Positions 1 through 8,826 of a DNA stretch of 64,000 bases are shown here, piece after piece. Below the pieces are notes generated by a model. That model had not been told where the DNA came from and searched no databases. It saw nothing but the letters and a program-made list of their open reading frames with translations. A program made the position numbers and the translations under genes. The stretch's first letter is position 1, and each line of letters begins with the position of its first letter. This stretch comes from CAIWHR01 sp963708855 (GTDB lineage Bacteria > Pseudomonadota > Gammaproteobacteria > Burkholderiales > Casimicrobiaceae), in contig CAVPUM010000010.1 of NCBI GenBank assembly GCA_963708855.1, positions 214,732 to 278,731 of the forward strand, written 5' to 3'.

Positions 1-1827
1 CTCAACGCGGCGCTCGACGAGCTCGACCGCGACCCGCCGCGAGGTCTCGTCATCGCGTCGGGCAAGGCGAACGGTTTCATCGCCGGCGCCGACATCGACG
101 AGTTCGGCCAGCTCGCGAACGAGGCCGGCGCGCTCGCGCTGGTCAAGCGCGGCTGGGACGCGTTCGAACGGCTTGCCGGTGTGAAATATCCTACCGTGGC
201 GCTGGTGCGGGGCTTTTGCCTGGGCGGGGGACTCGAGCTGGCGTTGGCGTGCCGCTACCGCGTGGTCGTCGACGAGCCGGGAACGCGGCTGGGACTCCCC
301 GAGGTCATGCTCGGCATCGTGCCGGGCTGGGGCGGGATGAAACGGCTGCCGCGGCTTGCCGGCGCGCCGGCGGCGCTCGACCTGATGCTGACGGGCCGCA
401 CCATCGATGCGCGGCGCGCGAAGCGGCTCGGCATCGCCGACGAATGCGTGCCGGCGCGGATCATGGAAAACACCGTGCGCGGCATCCTGAGCGCGCTGCC
501 CGCGCCGCGGCGGCTCGGCTTTGCGCAGTCGCTGACCTTGAATCCGCTGGTGCGCCGGCTCATCGCCGCGCAGGCACGAAAGCAGGTGGCCAAGCGTGCG
601 CGGCGCGAGCACTATCCGGCGCCGTACGCGATCCTCGACCTCTGGGTGAAATACGACGGCAACGTGCTCGCGGCGCCACCGTCCGATCCGGCGTCGATCC
701 CGTCGCTGCTGAAGGCGCCGACGGCGGCCAACCTCATCCGCGTGTTCGGGTTGCAGGAGCGGCTGAAGGCGCTGGGCAAGGAAGGCGATTTCGCGGCGGC
801 GCACGTCCACGTGGTCGGCGCCGGAACGATGGGCGGCGACATCGCCGCCTGGTGCGCGCTGCGCGGCCTGACCGTGACGCTGCAGGATCAGAACGCCGAG
901 CGGCTCGCGCCGGCGATGGGCCGCGCGGCGAAGCTCTTTGCCGACCGCCTGCGCGATCCGCGCCGGGTCCGTGACGCGACCGACCGGCTGCTGCCGGATG
1001 TCGCCGGCGCCGGCGTCGCGCGGGCCGACGTGATCATCGAGGCGATCTTCGAGAACGTGGACGCCAAGCGCAGCCTGTTCGCCGCGCTCGAAACGAAGGC
1101 GAAGCCGGGCGCCATCCTCGCCACCAACACGTCGTCCATTCCGCTCGAGGACATCGCGACCGCGATGGCCGATCCGACGCGGCTCATCGGCCTCCATTTC
1201 TTCAACCCGGTAGCGAAGATGATGCTGGTCGAGATCGTGGTCGGCCGGCAGACACGCGCCGACCTGACCGCGCCCGCAGCCGCGTTCGTGCGCCAGATCG
1301 ACCGGCTGCCGCTGCCCGTGAAGAGCGCCCCGGGTTTCCTCGTCAACCGCGTGCTCGCGCCTTACCTGATGGCCGCGATGCGCTGCGTGGACGAAGGCAT
1401 CGCGCCGGAAACCGTGGACGAGGCGGCGCTCGCGTTCGGGATGCCGATGGGGCCGATCGAACTGGCGGACACCGTGGGTCTCGACATCTGCGTGGCGGTC
1501 GGCAAGATGCTGACGCCGGACGCGACCCCACCGACGAGGCTGACGGAGCTCGTGACGGCGGGACACCTGGGGCGCAAGACCAAGCGCGGCTTCTACGACT
1601 ATGCGAGCGGCAAGCCGGCCAAGCAGGCGGCGGGCGACGTCCCGGCCGGGCTCGCCGAGCGCCTTGTCGGTCCGTTCGTCGCGGAAGCGAAGGCCGCGCT
1701 CGCCGAAGGAATCGTGACCGACGCGGACCTCGTCGATGCCGGCGCGATCTTCGGCACCGGATTCGCCCCCTTCCGCGGCGGTCCGCTCCACCACGCGGCG
1801 GCCGCAGGGCGAGCAGCGCTCGCCTGA
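1..1827 (+). CDS. fadJ: Enoyl-CoA hydratase / 3-hydroxyacyl-CoA dehydrogenase, FadJ-type (5' partial)
   Basis: Bifunctional beta-oxidation enzyme that hydrates enoyl-CoA and oxidises 3-hydroxyacyl-CoA with NAD. The reading frame is open from the first base, so the N-terminus lies outside the window; 608 residues are visible. The crotonase domain shows FIAGADIDEF and GGGLELALACRYRV, followed by the LPEVMLGIVPGWGG block. From about residue 270 a Rossmann domain begins (VVGAGTMGGDIAAW), then the 3HCDH signature (HFFNPVAKMMLVEIV) and a C-terminal helical domain (GFLVNRVLAPYL, GRKTKRGFYDY). This order is that of the FadB/FadJ alpha subunit. No thiolase partner is in the window. FadD, a thioesterase and FadL follow on the same strand. 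FadJ rather than FadB is my choice and is not certain. Confidence 0.88.
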   Translation, partial: LNAALDELDRDPPRGLVIASGKANGFIAGADIDEFGQLANEAGALALVKRGWDAFERLAGVKYPTVALVRGFCLGGGLELALACRYRVVVDEPGTRLGLPEVMLGIVPGWGGMKRLPRLAGAPAALDLMLTGRTIDARRAKRLGIADECVPARIMENTVRGILSALPAPRRLGFAQSLTLNPLVRRLIAAQARKQVAKRARREHYPAPYAILDLWVKYDGNVLAAPPSDPASIPSLLKAPTAANLIRVFGLQERLKALGKEGDFAAAHVHVVGAGTMGGDIAAWCALRGLTVTLQDQNAERLAPAMGRAAKLFADRLRDPRRVRDATDRLLPDVAGAGVARADVIIEAIFENVDAKRSLFAALETKAKPGAILATNTSSIPLEDIATAMADPTRLIGLHFFNPVAKMMLVEIVVGRQTRADLTAPAAAFVRQIDRLPLPVKSAPGFLVNRVLAPYLMAAMRCVDEGIAPETVDEAALAFGMPMGPIELADTVGLDICVAVGKMLTPDATPPTRLTELVTAGHLGRKTKRGFYDYASGKPAKQAAGDVPAGLAERLVGPFVAEAKAALAEGIVTDADLVDAGAIFGTGFAPFRGGPLHHAAAAGRAALA

Positions 1828-2047
1828 GCGCCGCCTGCCGTTCCCGGCGGCTCGCGCCGGGCGACAATCTGTCGCAGGTACGCACGCCGTTCGCCGACGC
1901 GGTGCCGCCGTCTTCTGGTGTAGCATCGACAAACAAGGGTTGCGCCGGCGAGGACGACGACGTCTTGCCCGCGCCAACGCCGAATTGCAGGATCGTCGGC
2001 GTCCCTGTGGCAGCGCATCGGCGCATCCTTTTGGGGGGAGGAGATCC

Positions 2048-3721
2048 ATGGAAAAAATCTGGCTGAAGCACTATCCGAAAGGCGTGCCCGCGGACATCGA
2101 TATCAACGAGTACAAGTCGATCCGCGACGTGTTCGAAGATAGCGCGGCGAGATTCGCCAACCGCCCGGCGTTCACCTGCATGGGCAAGTCGATCACTTTC
2201 GCCGAACTCGACCGGCTGTCGGCCGCGTTCGGTGTCTACCTGCAGGCGAACGGATGCAAGAAGGGCACGCGCGTCGCGCTGATGATGCCCAATATCCTGC
2301 AATACCCGATCTGCCTGTTCGGGACCATCCGCGCCGGCTGCACGGTGGTGAACGTCAACCCGCTGTACACGGCGCGCGAGCTCGAGCACCAGCTCACCGA
2401 CTCGGGGGCGGAAGTGATCGTCGTCGTCGAGAACTTCGCGCGCACCGTGGCGGAGGTGCTCGGCCGGACCAAGGTCCGGCGGGTGATCGTCACCAGCATC
2501 GGCGAGCTTCTCGGGTTCAAGGGCATCGTCGTCGACCTGGTCCTGCGACGGGTCAAGAAGATGATCCCGGCCTGGTCGATTCCCGAGTCCGTCCACCTCT
2601 CCGACGCGCTCGCGGTTGGCCGCACCGGCAACCTCGAGCGGGTGCCGCTCGCCCACGACGACATCGCGTTCCTTCAGTACACGGGCGGCACGACGGGCGT
2701 GGCGAAGGGCGCGGTGCTGCTGCACCGGAACATCGTTGCCAACCTGCTGCAGGCCCGCGCATGGCTGCAGCCGTTCCTGAGCAACGAGCGCGAGATCATC
2801 CTCACGCCGTTGCCGCTCTATCACATCTTCTCGCTCACCGCGAACTGCCTTACCTTCATGACGCTGGGCGGCGAGAACATCCTTATCCCGAACCCGCGCG
2901 ACATCCCGGGCTTCGTCAAGGAGATGGGCAAGTACAAGTTCACCGTGATCACCGGCGTCAACACGCTGTTCAACGCGATGCTGAACAACGCCGAATTCGG
3001 CAAGCTCGACTTTTCATCGCTGCGCATCGCGCTCGGCGGCGGCATGGCCGTGCAGGAGGCGGTCGCCGTCAAGTGGAAGGAGGTCACCGGCTCCCCGCTG
3101 ATCGAGGCCTATGGCCTGACCGAGACTTCCCCCGCGGCCACGATAAATCCGCTCGACCTGCCCGCCTACAACGGCACGATCGGGCTGCCGATCTCGTCGA
3201 CGGAGGTCACGCTGCGCGACGACGCCGGCAAGGACGTCGCGCTCGGCCAGCCGGGGGAAATCTGCATTCGCGGTCCGCAGGTGATGGCGGGCTACTGGAA
3301 CCGGCCGGACGAGACGGCAAAGGTCATGACCACCGACGGTTACTTCATGACCGGGGACATCGGCGTGATGGACGAACGGGGTTTCGTGAAGATCGTCGAC
3401 CGCAAGAAGGACATGATCCTGGTGTCGGGCTTCAACGTGTATCCGAACGAGATCGAGGGCGTCGTCGCCATGCACCCGGGCGTGCTCGAATGCGCGGCGG
3501 TGGGCGTGCCGGACACGAAGTCGGGCGAAGCGGTGAAGCTTTTCGTCGTGAAGAAGGACGCCAACCTGACCGCGGACGACGTGCTCAGACATTGCCGCGA
3601 GCACCTGACCGGTTACAAGATGCCGCGCGACGTCGAGTTCCGGGCGGAGCTGCCGAAATCCAATGTCGGCAAGATCCTCCGGCGCGAGCTTCGCGACGAG
3701 GCGAAAAAGGCCGCAGCGTAA
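2048..3721 (+). CDS. fadD: Long-chain fatty acid--CoA ligase
   Basis: AMP-forming ligase that activates fatty acids to acyl-CoA at the inner membrane, 557 aa. The P-loop-like AMP motif YTGGTTGVAKG lies near residue 210. EAYGLTETSPAA, the adenylate motif GYFMTGDIGVMDERGF, DRKKDMILVSGFNVYPNEIE and the terminal catalytic lysine region SNVGKILRREL follow in order. The ATG at 2048 is chosen because a purine-rich GGGGGAGGAG stands just upstream; the frame stays open to 1736 but that extension does not resemble the family. A thioesterase gene begins 20 bp after the stop, so the two probably share a transcript. Confidence 0.93.
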   Translation: MEKIWLKHYPKGVPADIDINEYKSIRDVFEDSAARFANRPAFTCMGKSITFAELDRLSAAFGVYLQANGCKKGTRVALMMPNILQYPICLFGTIRAGCTVVNVNPLYTARELEHQLTDSGAEVIVVVENFARTVAEVLGRTKVRRVIVTSIGELLGFKGIVVDLVLRRVKKMIPAWSIPESVHLSDALAVGRTGNLERVPLAHDDIAFLQYTGGTTGVAKGAVLLHRNIVANLLQARAWLQPFLSNEREIILTPLPLYHIFSLTANCLTFMTLGGENILIPNPRDIPGFVKEMGKYKFTVITGVNTLFNAMLNNAEFGKLDFSSLRIALGGGMAVQEAVAVKWKEVTGSPLIEAYGLTETSPAATINPLDLPAYNGTIGLPISSTEVTLRDDAGKDVALGQPGEICIRGPQVMAGYWNRPDETAKVMTTDGYFMTGDIGVMDERGFVKIVDRKKDMILVSGFNVYPNEIEGVVAMHPGVLECAAVGVPDTKSGEAVKLFVVKKDANLTADDVLRHCREHLTGYKMPRDVEFRAELPKSNVGKILRRELRDEAKKAAA

Positions 3722-3741
3722 CAAAGGAAGTGCAGGCCACG

Positions 3742-4137
3742 ATGCCCGCCGAAGCCGTCCTGCTGCCGGACAAGGAGCCCACGCTGCGCGTGGTTCCGAT
3801 GCCCGCCGACGCCAACCAGCATGGGGACATCTTCGGCGGCTGGGTAATGTCGCAGGTCGACATCGCCGGCGGGGTCATGGCCGCGCGGCGCGCTCGCGGC
3901 CGGGTTGCGACGGTCGCAGTGAACTCGTTCGTCTTCAAGGAGCCAGTCCTGATCGGGGACGTCGTCAGCTTCTATGCCGAAATCAAACGGGTCGGCAGGA
4001 CCTCGATCACCGTCGGCGTGGAGGTCTATGCGCAGCGCAATCCGACCGAGGTGATCTGCGTCAAGGTTACCGAGGCGAGCCTGACCTATGTGGCGGTCGG
4101 GCTCGACCGGCGGCCCCGGGAGCTGCCCCCCGGTTGA
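3742..4137 (+). CDS. Hotdog-fold acyl-CoA thioesterase (YciA-like)
   Basis: Short single-hotdog protein of 131 aa that should hydrolyse acyl-CoA to free acid and CoA in the cytoplasm. The N-terminal block NQHGDIFGGWVMSQVD matches the active-site region of YciA-type thioesterases, where Asp acts in catalysis. It continues with the strand-rich VNSFVFKEPVLIGDVV segment. It begins 20 bp after fadD, so ligase and thioesterase are probably co-expressed. Chain-length preference cannot be read from the sequence. Confidence 0.88.
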   Translation: MPAEAVLLPDKEPTLRVVPMPADANQHGDIFGGWVMSQVDIAGGVMAARRARGRVATVAVNSFVFKEPVLIGDVVSFYAEIKRVGRTSITVGVEVYAQRNPTEVICVKVTEASLTYVAVGLDRRPRELPPG

Positions 4138-4360
4138 CGCTCCGAAGGGATCCCTTTGCCCAAAAACAACAGTTGCCGCGGTATCCGGTCTCACGGTCCC
4201 CCGAGTGCCCCCGCCGCCCCTTCGCCGGGTGTATATTTTTCTGCACGCCTGCCCGAAGGCCGGCATCCCGCACCGCCCCCCCGAATTCCGCACCAAACCC
4301 GCATCCCCTTTACTCTTTCTTGAGGCCGCGCCTCGCATTCTTTCCATGAGGAGATCCGTC

Positions 4361-5818
4361 ATGACTGCTCCCTTTTCCCGTACCAGGATTGCTGCAGCAC
4401 TAGCCGGCGTAGTTCTGGCCCTTGCGGGAGGTCAGGCGTTCGGCTCCGCCTTCGCGCTGGCCGAGCAGAACGTGATGGGGCTCGGCAATGCCTTCGCCGG
4501 CGCCGCCGCCACCGCAGAGGACGCGAACACCGTTTGGCACAACCCCGCGGGTCTCGCGCGGCTCTATTTCCCGCAGGTCGAGACCGCGATTCATGTGGTC
4601 ATCCCGTCGGCCAAGTTCCAGAACGCGAACTCGCAGAACGCATTACTGCAGCCGTTGGGCGGTACGGGCGGCGACGCCGGCGGCGCCGCGTTCGTGCCGA
4701 ACCTCTACGGCTCGATGGCCATCACCGACCGCGTCCACGTCGGGATCGGCGTCAACGCGCCCTTCGGGCTCAAGACGGAATACGACGACGGCTGGCTCGG
4801 CCGCTACCAGGCGCTCAAGTCGGAAATCAAGACGATCAACGTCAATCCGGCGCTGTCCTACAAGGTGACGGACCAGTTCTGGATCGGCGCCGGCGCGAAC
4901 TATCAGCATTTCGAGGCGACGCTCACCAACAACACCAACTACTCGGCGGCTCTGGCGCAGGGCTACCAGAACCCCGCCCTGGGGCTCACTCTGGCGCAGC
5001 AGGGGGCATTGAGTGCGGCGACCATGGGTCTGGATACCTTCACCAAGATCACCGGCGACGACCATGCGTGGGGATGGAACGTCGGCGCAATGCTGAACTT
5101 CAACGGCGATCCCAACCTCAATCCCGGGGCGTCGAGAGTCGGCCTCGCCTATCGCTCGAAGCTCAAGTACAACGTCGTTGGCAGCGTCAACTTCACCAAT
5201 CCGACGCCGCCGACGCTGACCGGACCGCTCGCTCCGCTCAACCCCGTCGTGGGCTTGGTCAGCGCCGGGGTCAACCAGACGCGACTCTTCAACAGCGGAG
5301 TGACGCTCGATATCACGCTGCCGGACTCGGCATCGCTCTCGTATTATCAGAAGGTCAACGCCAAGTGGGACTTCCTTGCCGACGTGAGTTGGACGGGCTG
5401 GAGCAGCATCCAGGAACTGCAAATCCTGCGCACGAGCGGCAGCGTGCTTCAAGTGCTGCCGCAGAACTTCAAGGACACGTGGCGGTATTCCGCAGGCGTG
5501 AACTACCAATACGACGAAAAAACAGTGTTGCGGGCCGGCGTCGCCTACGATCAGTCGCCGGTGAACAACGTCGACCGCGGGCCGCGTCTGCCCGACAACG
5601 ATCGCACGTGGCTGACCATCGGAGGCCGATACAAGTACTCGTCCGCGCTCAACTTCGACGTCGCCGCCGGTTACATCTTCGTCAAGGATCCCTCGATCAA
5701 CAGCGTCGCGGGGGTCCTTGGCCAACCGCCCAGCATTTTTGCCACCGGACTCGTCAACGGCGAGTACAACAACCACGTCATCATCGTTTCCGGCCAGTTC
5801 AACTACCGGTGGAAGTAG
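4361..5818 (+). CDS. fadL: FadL-type outer-membrane fatty acid transporter
   Basis: Outer-membrane beta-barrel of 485 aa for uptake of long-chain fatty acids or other hydrophobic compounds. A signal peptide (residues 1-28, ending near QAFG) precedes the FadL hallmark SAFALAEQN..GLGNAFAG and WHNPAGLARL, which forms the N-terminal hatch. Alternating strand segments follow and the protein ends in an aromatic-rich strand (FNYRWK). Of two in-frame ATGs (4346 and 4361) I take the second, because GAGGAG lies 8 bases ahead of it. A 223-bp gap separates it from the thioesterase gene, and a strong terminator follows the next gene boundary, so it is probably a separate unit. Substrate could also be aromatic hydrocarbons, as in TodX-like members. 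Confidence 0.9.
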   Translation: MTAPFSRTRIAAALAGVVLALAGGQAFGSAFALAEQNVMGLGNAFAGAAATAEDANTVWHNPAGLARLYFPQVETAIHVVIPSAKFQNANSQNALLQPLGGTGGDAGGAAFVPNLYGSMAITDRVHVGIGVNAPFGLKTEYDDGWLGRYQALKSEIKTINVNPALSYKVTDQFWIGAGANYQHFEATLTNNTNYSAALAQGYQNPALGLTLAQQGALSAATMGLDTFTKITGDDHAWGWNVGAMLNFNGDPNLNPGASRVGLAYRSKLKYNVVGSVNFTNPTPPTLTGPLAPLNPVVGLVSAGVNQTRLFNSGVTLDITLPDSASLSYYQKVNAKWDFLADVSWTGWSSIQELQILRTSGSVLQVLPQNFKDTWRYSAGVNYQYDEKTVLRAGVAYDQSPVNNVDRGPRLPDNDRTWLTIGGRYKYSSALNFDVAAGYIFVKDPSINSVAGVLGQPPSIFATGLVNGEYNNHVIIVSGQFNYRWK

Positions 5819-5860
5819 GTCGCGCGTAGGGCGCACCTCCATCGCATTGGTGGCTGCAAT

Positions 5861-5892
5861 CGGGCCGCCCGTTCCGCGGGCGGCCCGGTTTT
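5861..5892 (+). terminator. Rho-independent terminator after fadL-type gene
   Basis: A perfect 11-bp inverted repeat (CGGGCCGCCCG, 5861-5871, with its complement at 5877-5887) encloses a 5-nt loop and is followed by GTTTT. It sits 42 bp after the FadL stop and before the ribosome-binding site of the next gene, so it should end the fatty-acid transcript. Confidence 0.8.
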
Positions 5893-5951
5893 CGCTGACG
5901 CGGCGCCACGCACAGCGCGTCGCGTCCCGACGTTTCCAACAGGAGGACAGA

Positions 5952-6512
5952 ATGATTCGCAAGCAATTGGTCGTGGGTATCGCGACTATCTTCGCCGCGA
6001 CGGCATTCGCCGCCGACATCGGCGGCGTCAAGGTCGCCGACAAGGTCACGGTCGGCGGGCAGGAGCTCGCGCTGAACGGCGGCGCGGTCCGCACCAGGGC
6101 CATTTTCAAAGTGTACGTCGGCAGCCTGTACCTGCCGGCGAAGGCGGGCGATCTCGCCGGCGTACTGGCCAAGGGCCCGCGGCGCATCCAGATGAACCTC
6201 TTGCGCGACCTTTCCGCCGACCAGCTCGTCGATGCATTGAATGACGGGATGAAGGACAACAACACCGCAGCCGAGATGGCGGCGGTCAAGGCGCAGCAGG
6301 ACCAGCTCACGTCCATCATGAAGGCGTTCGGCGAGGCGAAGGAGGGCAACGTCGTCACGCTCGACTTCGTCGACGGCGCCACGGTGGTGGGCTTCAATGG
6401 CGCCGCGAAGGGGACGATTCCCGGCGAGCCGTTCAACAGGGCGCTGACGAAGATCTGGCTCGGCGACAAGCCCGTGCAGGCCGACCTCAAGAAGGCGATG
6501 CTGGGCGGCTGA
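5952..6512 (+). CDS. Periplasmic chalcone isomerase-like domain protein
   Basis: Secreted protein of 186 aa with a signal peptide (residues 1-20, ending ATAFAA). The body has the chalcone-isomerase-like fold used by many proteobacterial proteins of unknown role: FKVYVGSLYLPAKAGD near residue 52, a helical middle (QLVDALNDGMKDNN), and a C-terminal IPGEPFNRALTKIWLGDKPV, the most conserved block of the family. Such bacterial members are thought to bind fatty acids rather than isomerise flavonoids; placement next to the fatty-acid genes fits but does not prove this. AGGAGGACAG directly before the ATG is an excellent ribosome-binding site. Confidence 0.85.
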   Translation: MIRKQLVVGIATIFAATAFAADIGGVKVADKVTVGGQELALNGGAVRTRAIFKVYVGSLYLPAKAGDLAGVLAKGPRRIQMNLLRDLSADQLVDALNDGMKDNNTAAEMAAVKAQQDQLTSIMKAFGEAKEGNVVTLDFVDGATVVGFNGAAKGTIPGEPFNRALTKIWLGDKPVQADLKKAMLGG

Positions 6513-6551
6513 TCGAATTGGCGGGGGACCCTGTGGCGCTGGCCCGACTCC

Positions 6552-6619
6552 GTGCCGTAGGCCCATGTGTGGCGGGCGCATGCCTCATCCTAAGGCCGCC
6601 ACACATGGGCCTATGGCAC
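6552..6619. repeat. 24-bp inverted repeat, intergenic hairpin
   Basis: Arms 6552-6575 and 6596-6619 are complementary over 24 bases with a single G-T pair and enclose a 20-nt loop. It lies 39 bp after the chalcone-isomerase-like gene and 50 bp before the next start. No T-run follows on either strand, so it is not a typical intrinsic terminator; it may instead protect the 3' end of the transcript or be a dispersed repeat. Confidence 0.75.
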
Positions 6620-6668
6620 CGGCTCAGTGGGCACTGAAATTCGCGGGAACTTGGGCTACGCTCTGCCG

Positions 6669-7682
6669 ATGCCGGACTTCTGGCCCTCCTGTGGCTACCG
6701 CCTGCTGACGGCAAACGTCGAAGGCCGGCTCCTGTTCACCGACGATTTCCTGCGCGCGCTGCTGCTGCGCCCGGAACTGGCGCCGATTCCCGACTCCTGC
6801 GCGGCGGAACTCGTGCTGCACGAGAGGCTGCTCGCGGTGCCGTGCGCGGTGGTCGCGGAATCCGACCTCGCGCCGATCGCCGACGCCGATGCGCGCGAAA
6901 ACTACGCCGTCTGGTTGCGTTTCCGGCAGCGGCTCATGGACGCACCTTCGCTCGAAGCGACCTATGTGGCGCTCTTCCGCGACGGCGTCGACGTGGCCCC
7001 TGTGCTCGTGCATCAGCTGACGGCGATCCTGCTGCGGCACATACTTGGCGCCGACGCCGATCCGATCGAGGCGCGCGCCGCCGAGATGCTGTTCCGCCCG
7101 CAGAAGATCGCGGTGACCGATGACGGCGGGGTGATGGCCGCCGACCTGGCCACGGTCGAGCTTCTCGCCACGACCGGTGGCTTCGGCAGCCTGGGTGAGC
7201 TGCTGCAGCAGAACCGGACCCCGATGCGCACAGTCGATCTCGACACGCTCGACACGGCCAACGCCGCGGCGTACTGGGGGCGCGACGAGCGGCACGATCT
7301 GGCGTTGAGCCTGAACCGGGGCCGCCCGGCGCTCGACGCGCTCTGCCGCGTGCTGGAGAAGTGGATCGCGCATTTTCACGGGGTCACCGTCAGCATCCGC
7401 CCGCAGAGCGAGATCGACGACCGGCGCTGGGTCTGGCACGTCGGATTGGACGCCGAGGCGAGCGCGCTGCTGAACGACCTGTACAATCGCGCCGATGTCG
7501 ACCCAGCGCGGATGGGCCGGCTGCTTTGCCTGTTCGAGCTGACGTTTGCGGATCCCGGCGACATGCGGCCCGCGATCGCCGGTCGTCCCGTCTACCTCGC
7601 GATGGCGATGGACGCCGACGGTCGGTTGAAGCTCAAGCCGCAGAACCTGCTGCTCAACCTGCCGCTCGCCGGGTTGCAATGA
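6669..7682 (+). CDS. DUF6352 family protein, function unknown
   Basis: Protein of 337 aa that I recognise as the DUF6352 type found in Burkholderiales; no function is assigned to the family. It opens with MPDFWPSCGYRLL, then LFTDDFLRALLLRPEL and a Cys-Ala-Ala-Glu-Leu segment. Only one Cys pair is visible and there is no signal peptide or membrane segment. A GTG at 6627 would add 14 residues, but the family normally begins at MPDFW, so I use the ATG at 6669. Its stop overlaps an ATG of the next frame (ATGA at 7679-7682), which suggests coupling to the downstream secreted protein. Confidence 0.75.
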   Translation: MPDFWPSCGYRLLTANVEGRLLFTDDFLRALLLRPELAPIPDSCAAELVLHERLLAVPCAVVAESDLAPIADADARENYAVWLRFRQRLMDAPSLEATYVALFRDGVDVAPVLVHQLTAILLRHILGADADPIEARAAEMLFRPQKIAVTDDGGVMAADLATVELLATTGGFGSLGELLQQNRTPMRTVDLDTLDTANAAAYWGRDERHDLALSLNRGRPALDALCRVLEKWIAHFHGVTVSIRPQSEIDDRRWVWHVGLDAEASALLNDLYNRADVDPARMGRLLCLFELTFADPGDMRPAIAGRPVYLAMAMDADGRLKLKPQNLLLNLPLAGLQ

Positions 7683-7726
7683 AGCCTGGCGCCGAGGCGG
7701 CGGCGAATCATATGGTGAACCAAGTC

Positions 7727-8302
7727 ATGAGACTATTTTCGTTGCTGGTCGCGGGGCTTCTCGCGACACCTGTCGCTGCGCAATACGTACCTCCGTCCGG
7801 ACCGGGGACGCCGGAGCCCAAGGCACTCGAGCCCATGGCGCCGGCCAAGGAAGTCGCCGCGCTGGAGTCCCTCGCGTGGCTCGGAGGCTGTTGGCGTGGC
7901 GACGTCAACCAGCGCGAGTATCGCGAACAGTGGATGCCGTTGCGCGGCGGGATGCTGATCGGCGTGAGCCAGACGGTCATGCACGGCAAGATGCAGGGCT
8001 ACGAGTACCTGCGCCTCGAATCGCGGCCCGACGGCGTTTATTACGTCGCCGCGCCATCGGGCAAGACGGAGAGCGCGTTCCGGCTGCAGGAACAGACCGT
8101 GGACAAGACGGGAGACCGGAGCGACACGATCTTCACGTTCGTCAGTCCCCGGGCGGAGTTCCCGCAGCGGATCGTCTATCGACGCGGGTCGGAAGGCTGG
8201 CTGTACGCGACGGTGGAGGGGAAGGTCGGCGGCGCGGACCGGCAGGTCATCTATCCGATGCGCCGGATCGATTGCGAATCGGGCGAACTTATCCGGAGTT
8301 GA
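7727..8302 (+). CDS. DUF6265 family secreted protein
   Basis: Protein of 191 aa with a signal peptide (MRLFSLLVAGLLATPVAAQ) and a lipocalin-like body: LAWLGGCWRGD, EQWMPLRGGMLIGVSQTV and YYVAAPSGKTESAFRL are the recurring DUF6265 blocks. The family is uncharacterised. The frame also opens at ATG 7679 (overlapping the previous stop) and at 7712; I choose 7727 because the signal peptide starts there. The last 14 bases overlap convergently with rnhA. Confidence 0.75.
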   Translation: MRLFSLLVAGLLATPVAAQYVPPSGPGTPEPKALEPMAPAKEVAALESLAWLGGCWRGDVNQREYREQWMPLRGGMLIGVSQTVMHGKMQGYEYLRLESRPDGVYYVAAPSGKTESAFRLQEQTVDKTGDRSDTIFTFVSPRAEFPQRIVYRRGSEGWLYATVEGKVGGADRQVIYPMRRIDCESGELIRS

Positions 8303-8723
8303 CGCCGCGATTGGCGAGCGCGTCGGCGCGATCGTTGCCAGGGTGGCCGTTGTGGCCCTTGACCCAGTGCCAGTCGACACGGTGCTTTGCGGCGAGCGCG
8401 TCGAGTTCACGCCAGAGTTCGGCGTTCTTGACCGGTTTGCGGTCTGCCGTCTTCCACCCGTTCTTCTTCCACGCGTGAATCCAGCTCTGGATTCCGTTCT
8501 TGACGTATTGCGAATCCGTATAGATCGCCACCGCGCACTCGCGCTTCAGGGATTCGAGTGCGCGGATGACCGCGGTGAGCTCCATGCGGTTGTTGGTGGT
8601 CGCCGGCTCGCCGCCGAAGAGCTCCTTTTCCCGGTCGCGAAAGACGAGCAGCGCACCCCAGCCGCCGGGGCCGGGGTTTCCCTTGCACGCACCGTCGGTG
8701 TAGATCGTGACGGTGCCGGTCAT
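8289..8723 (-). CDS. rnhA: Ribonuclease HI
   Basis: Cytoplasmic nuclease that cuts the RNA strand of RNA-DNA hybrids, 144 aa, the usual length. Catalytic residues stand at the E. coli positions: Asp10 (YTDGACKGNPGPGG), Glu48 (TNNRMEL), Asp70 (YTDSQYVKNGI) and the C-terminal Asp in HPGNDRADALA. The basic handle segment (WIHAWKKNGWK) is present. It lies downstream of, and in the same direction as, a methyltransferase gene, an arrangement common in betaproteobacteria. Its 3' end overlaps the convergent DUF6265 gene by 14 bp. Confidence 0.96.
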   Translation of the reverse strand: MTGTVTIYTDGACKGNPGPGGWGALLVFRDREKELFGGEPATTNNRMELTAVIRALESLKRECAVAIYTDSQYVKNGIQSWIHAWKKNGWKTADRKPVKNAELWRELDALAAKHRVDWHWVKGHNGHPGNDRADALANRGVNSG

Positions 8724-8826
8724 GCGCAGCCTCCGCGTCCCTCACGGAAGCAGGCAACCGTCACTTCGTCGGCCGCCTGAATGGCGCGCGGACATGAGCT
8801 GCGCGTCCGGATTTCGCCTCGCCTGC

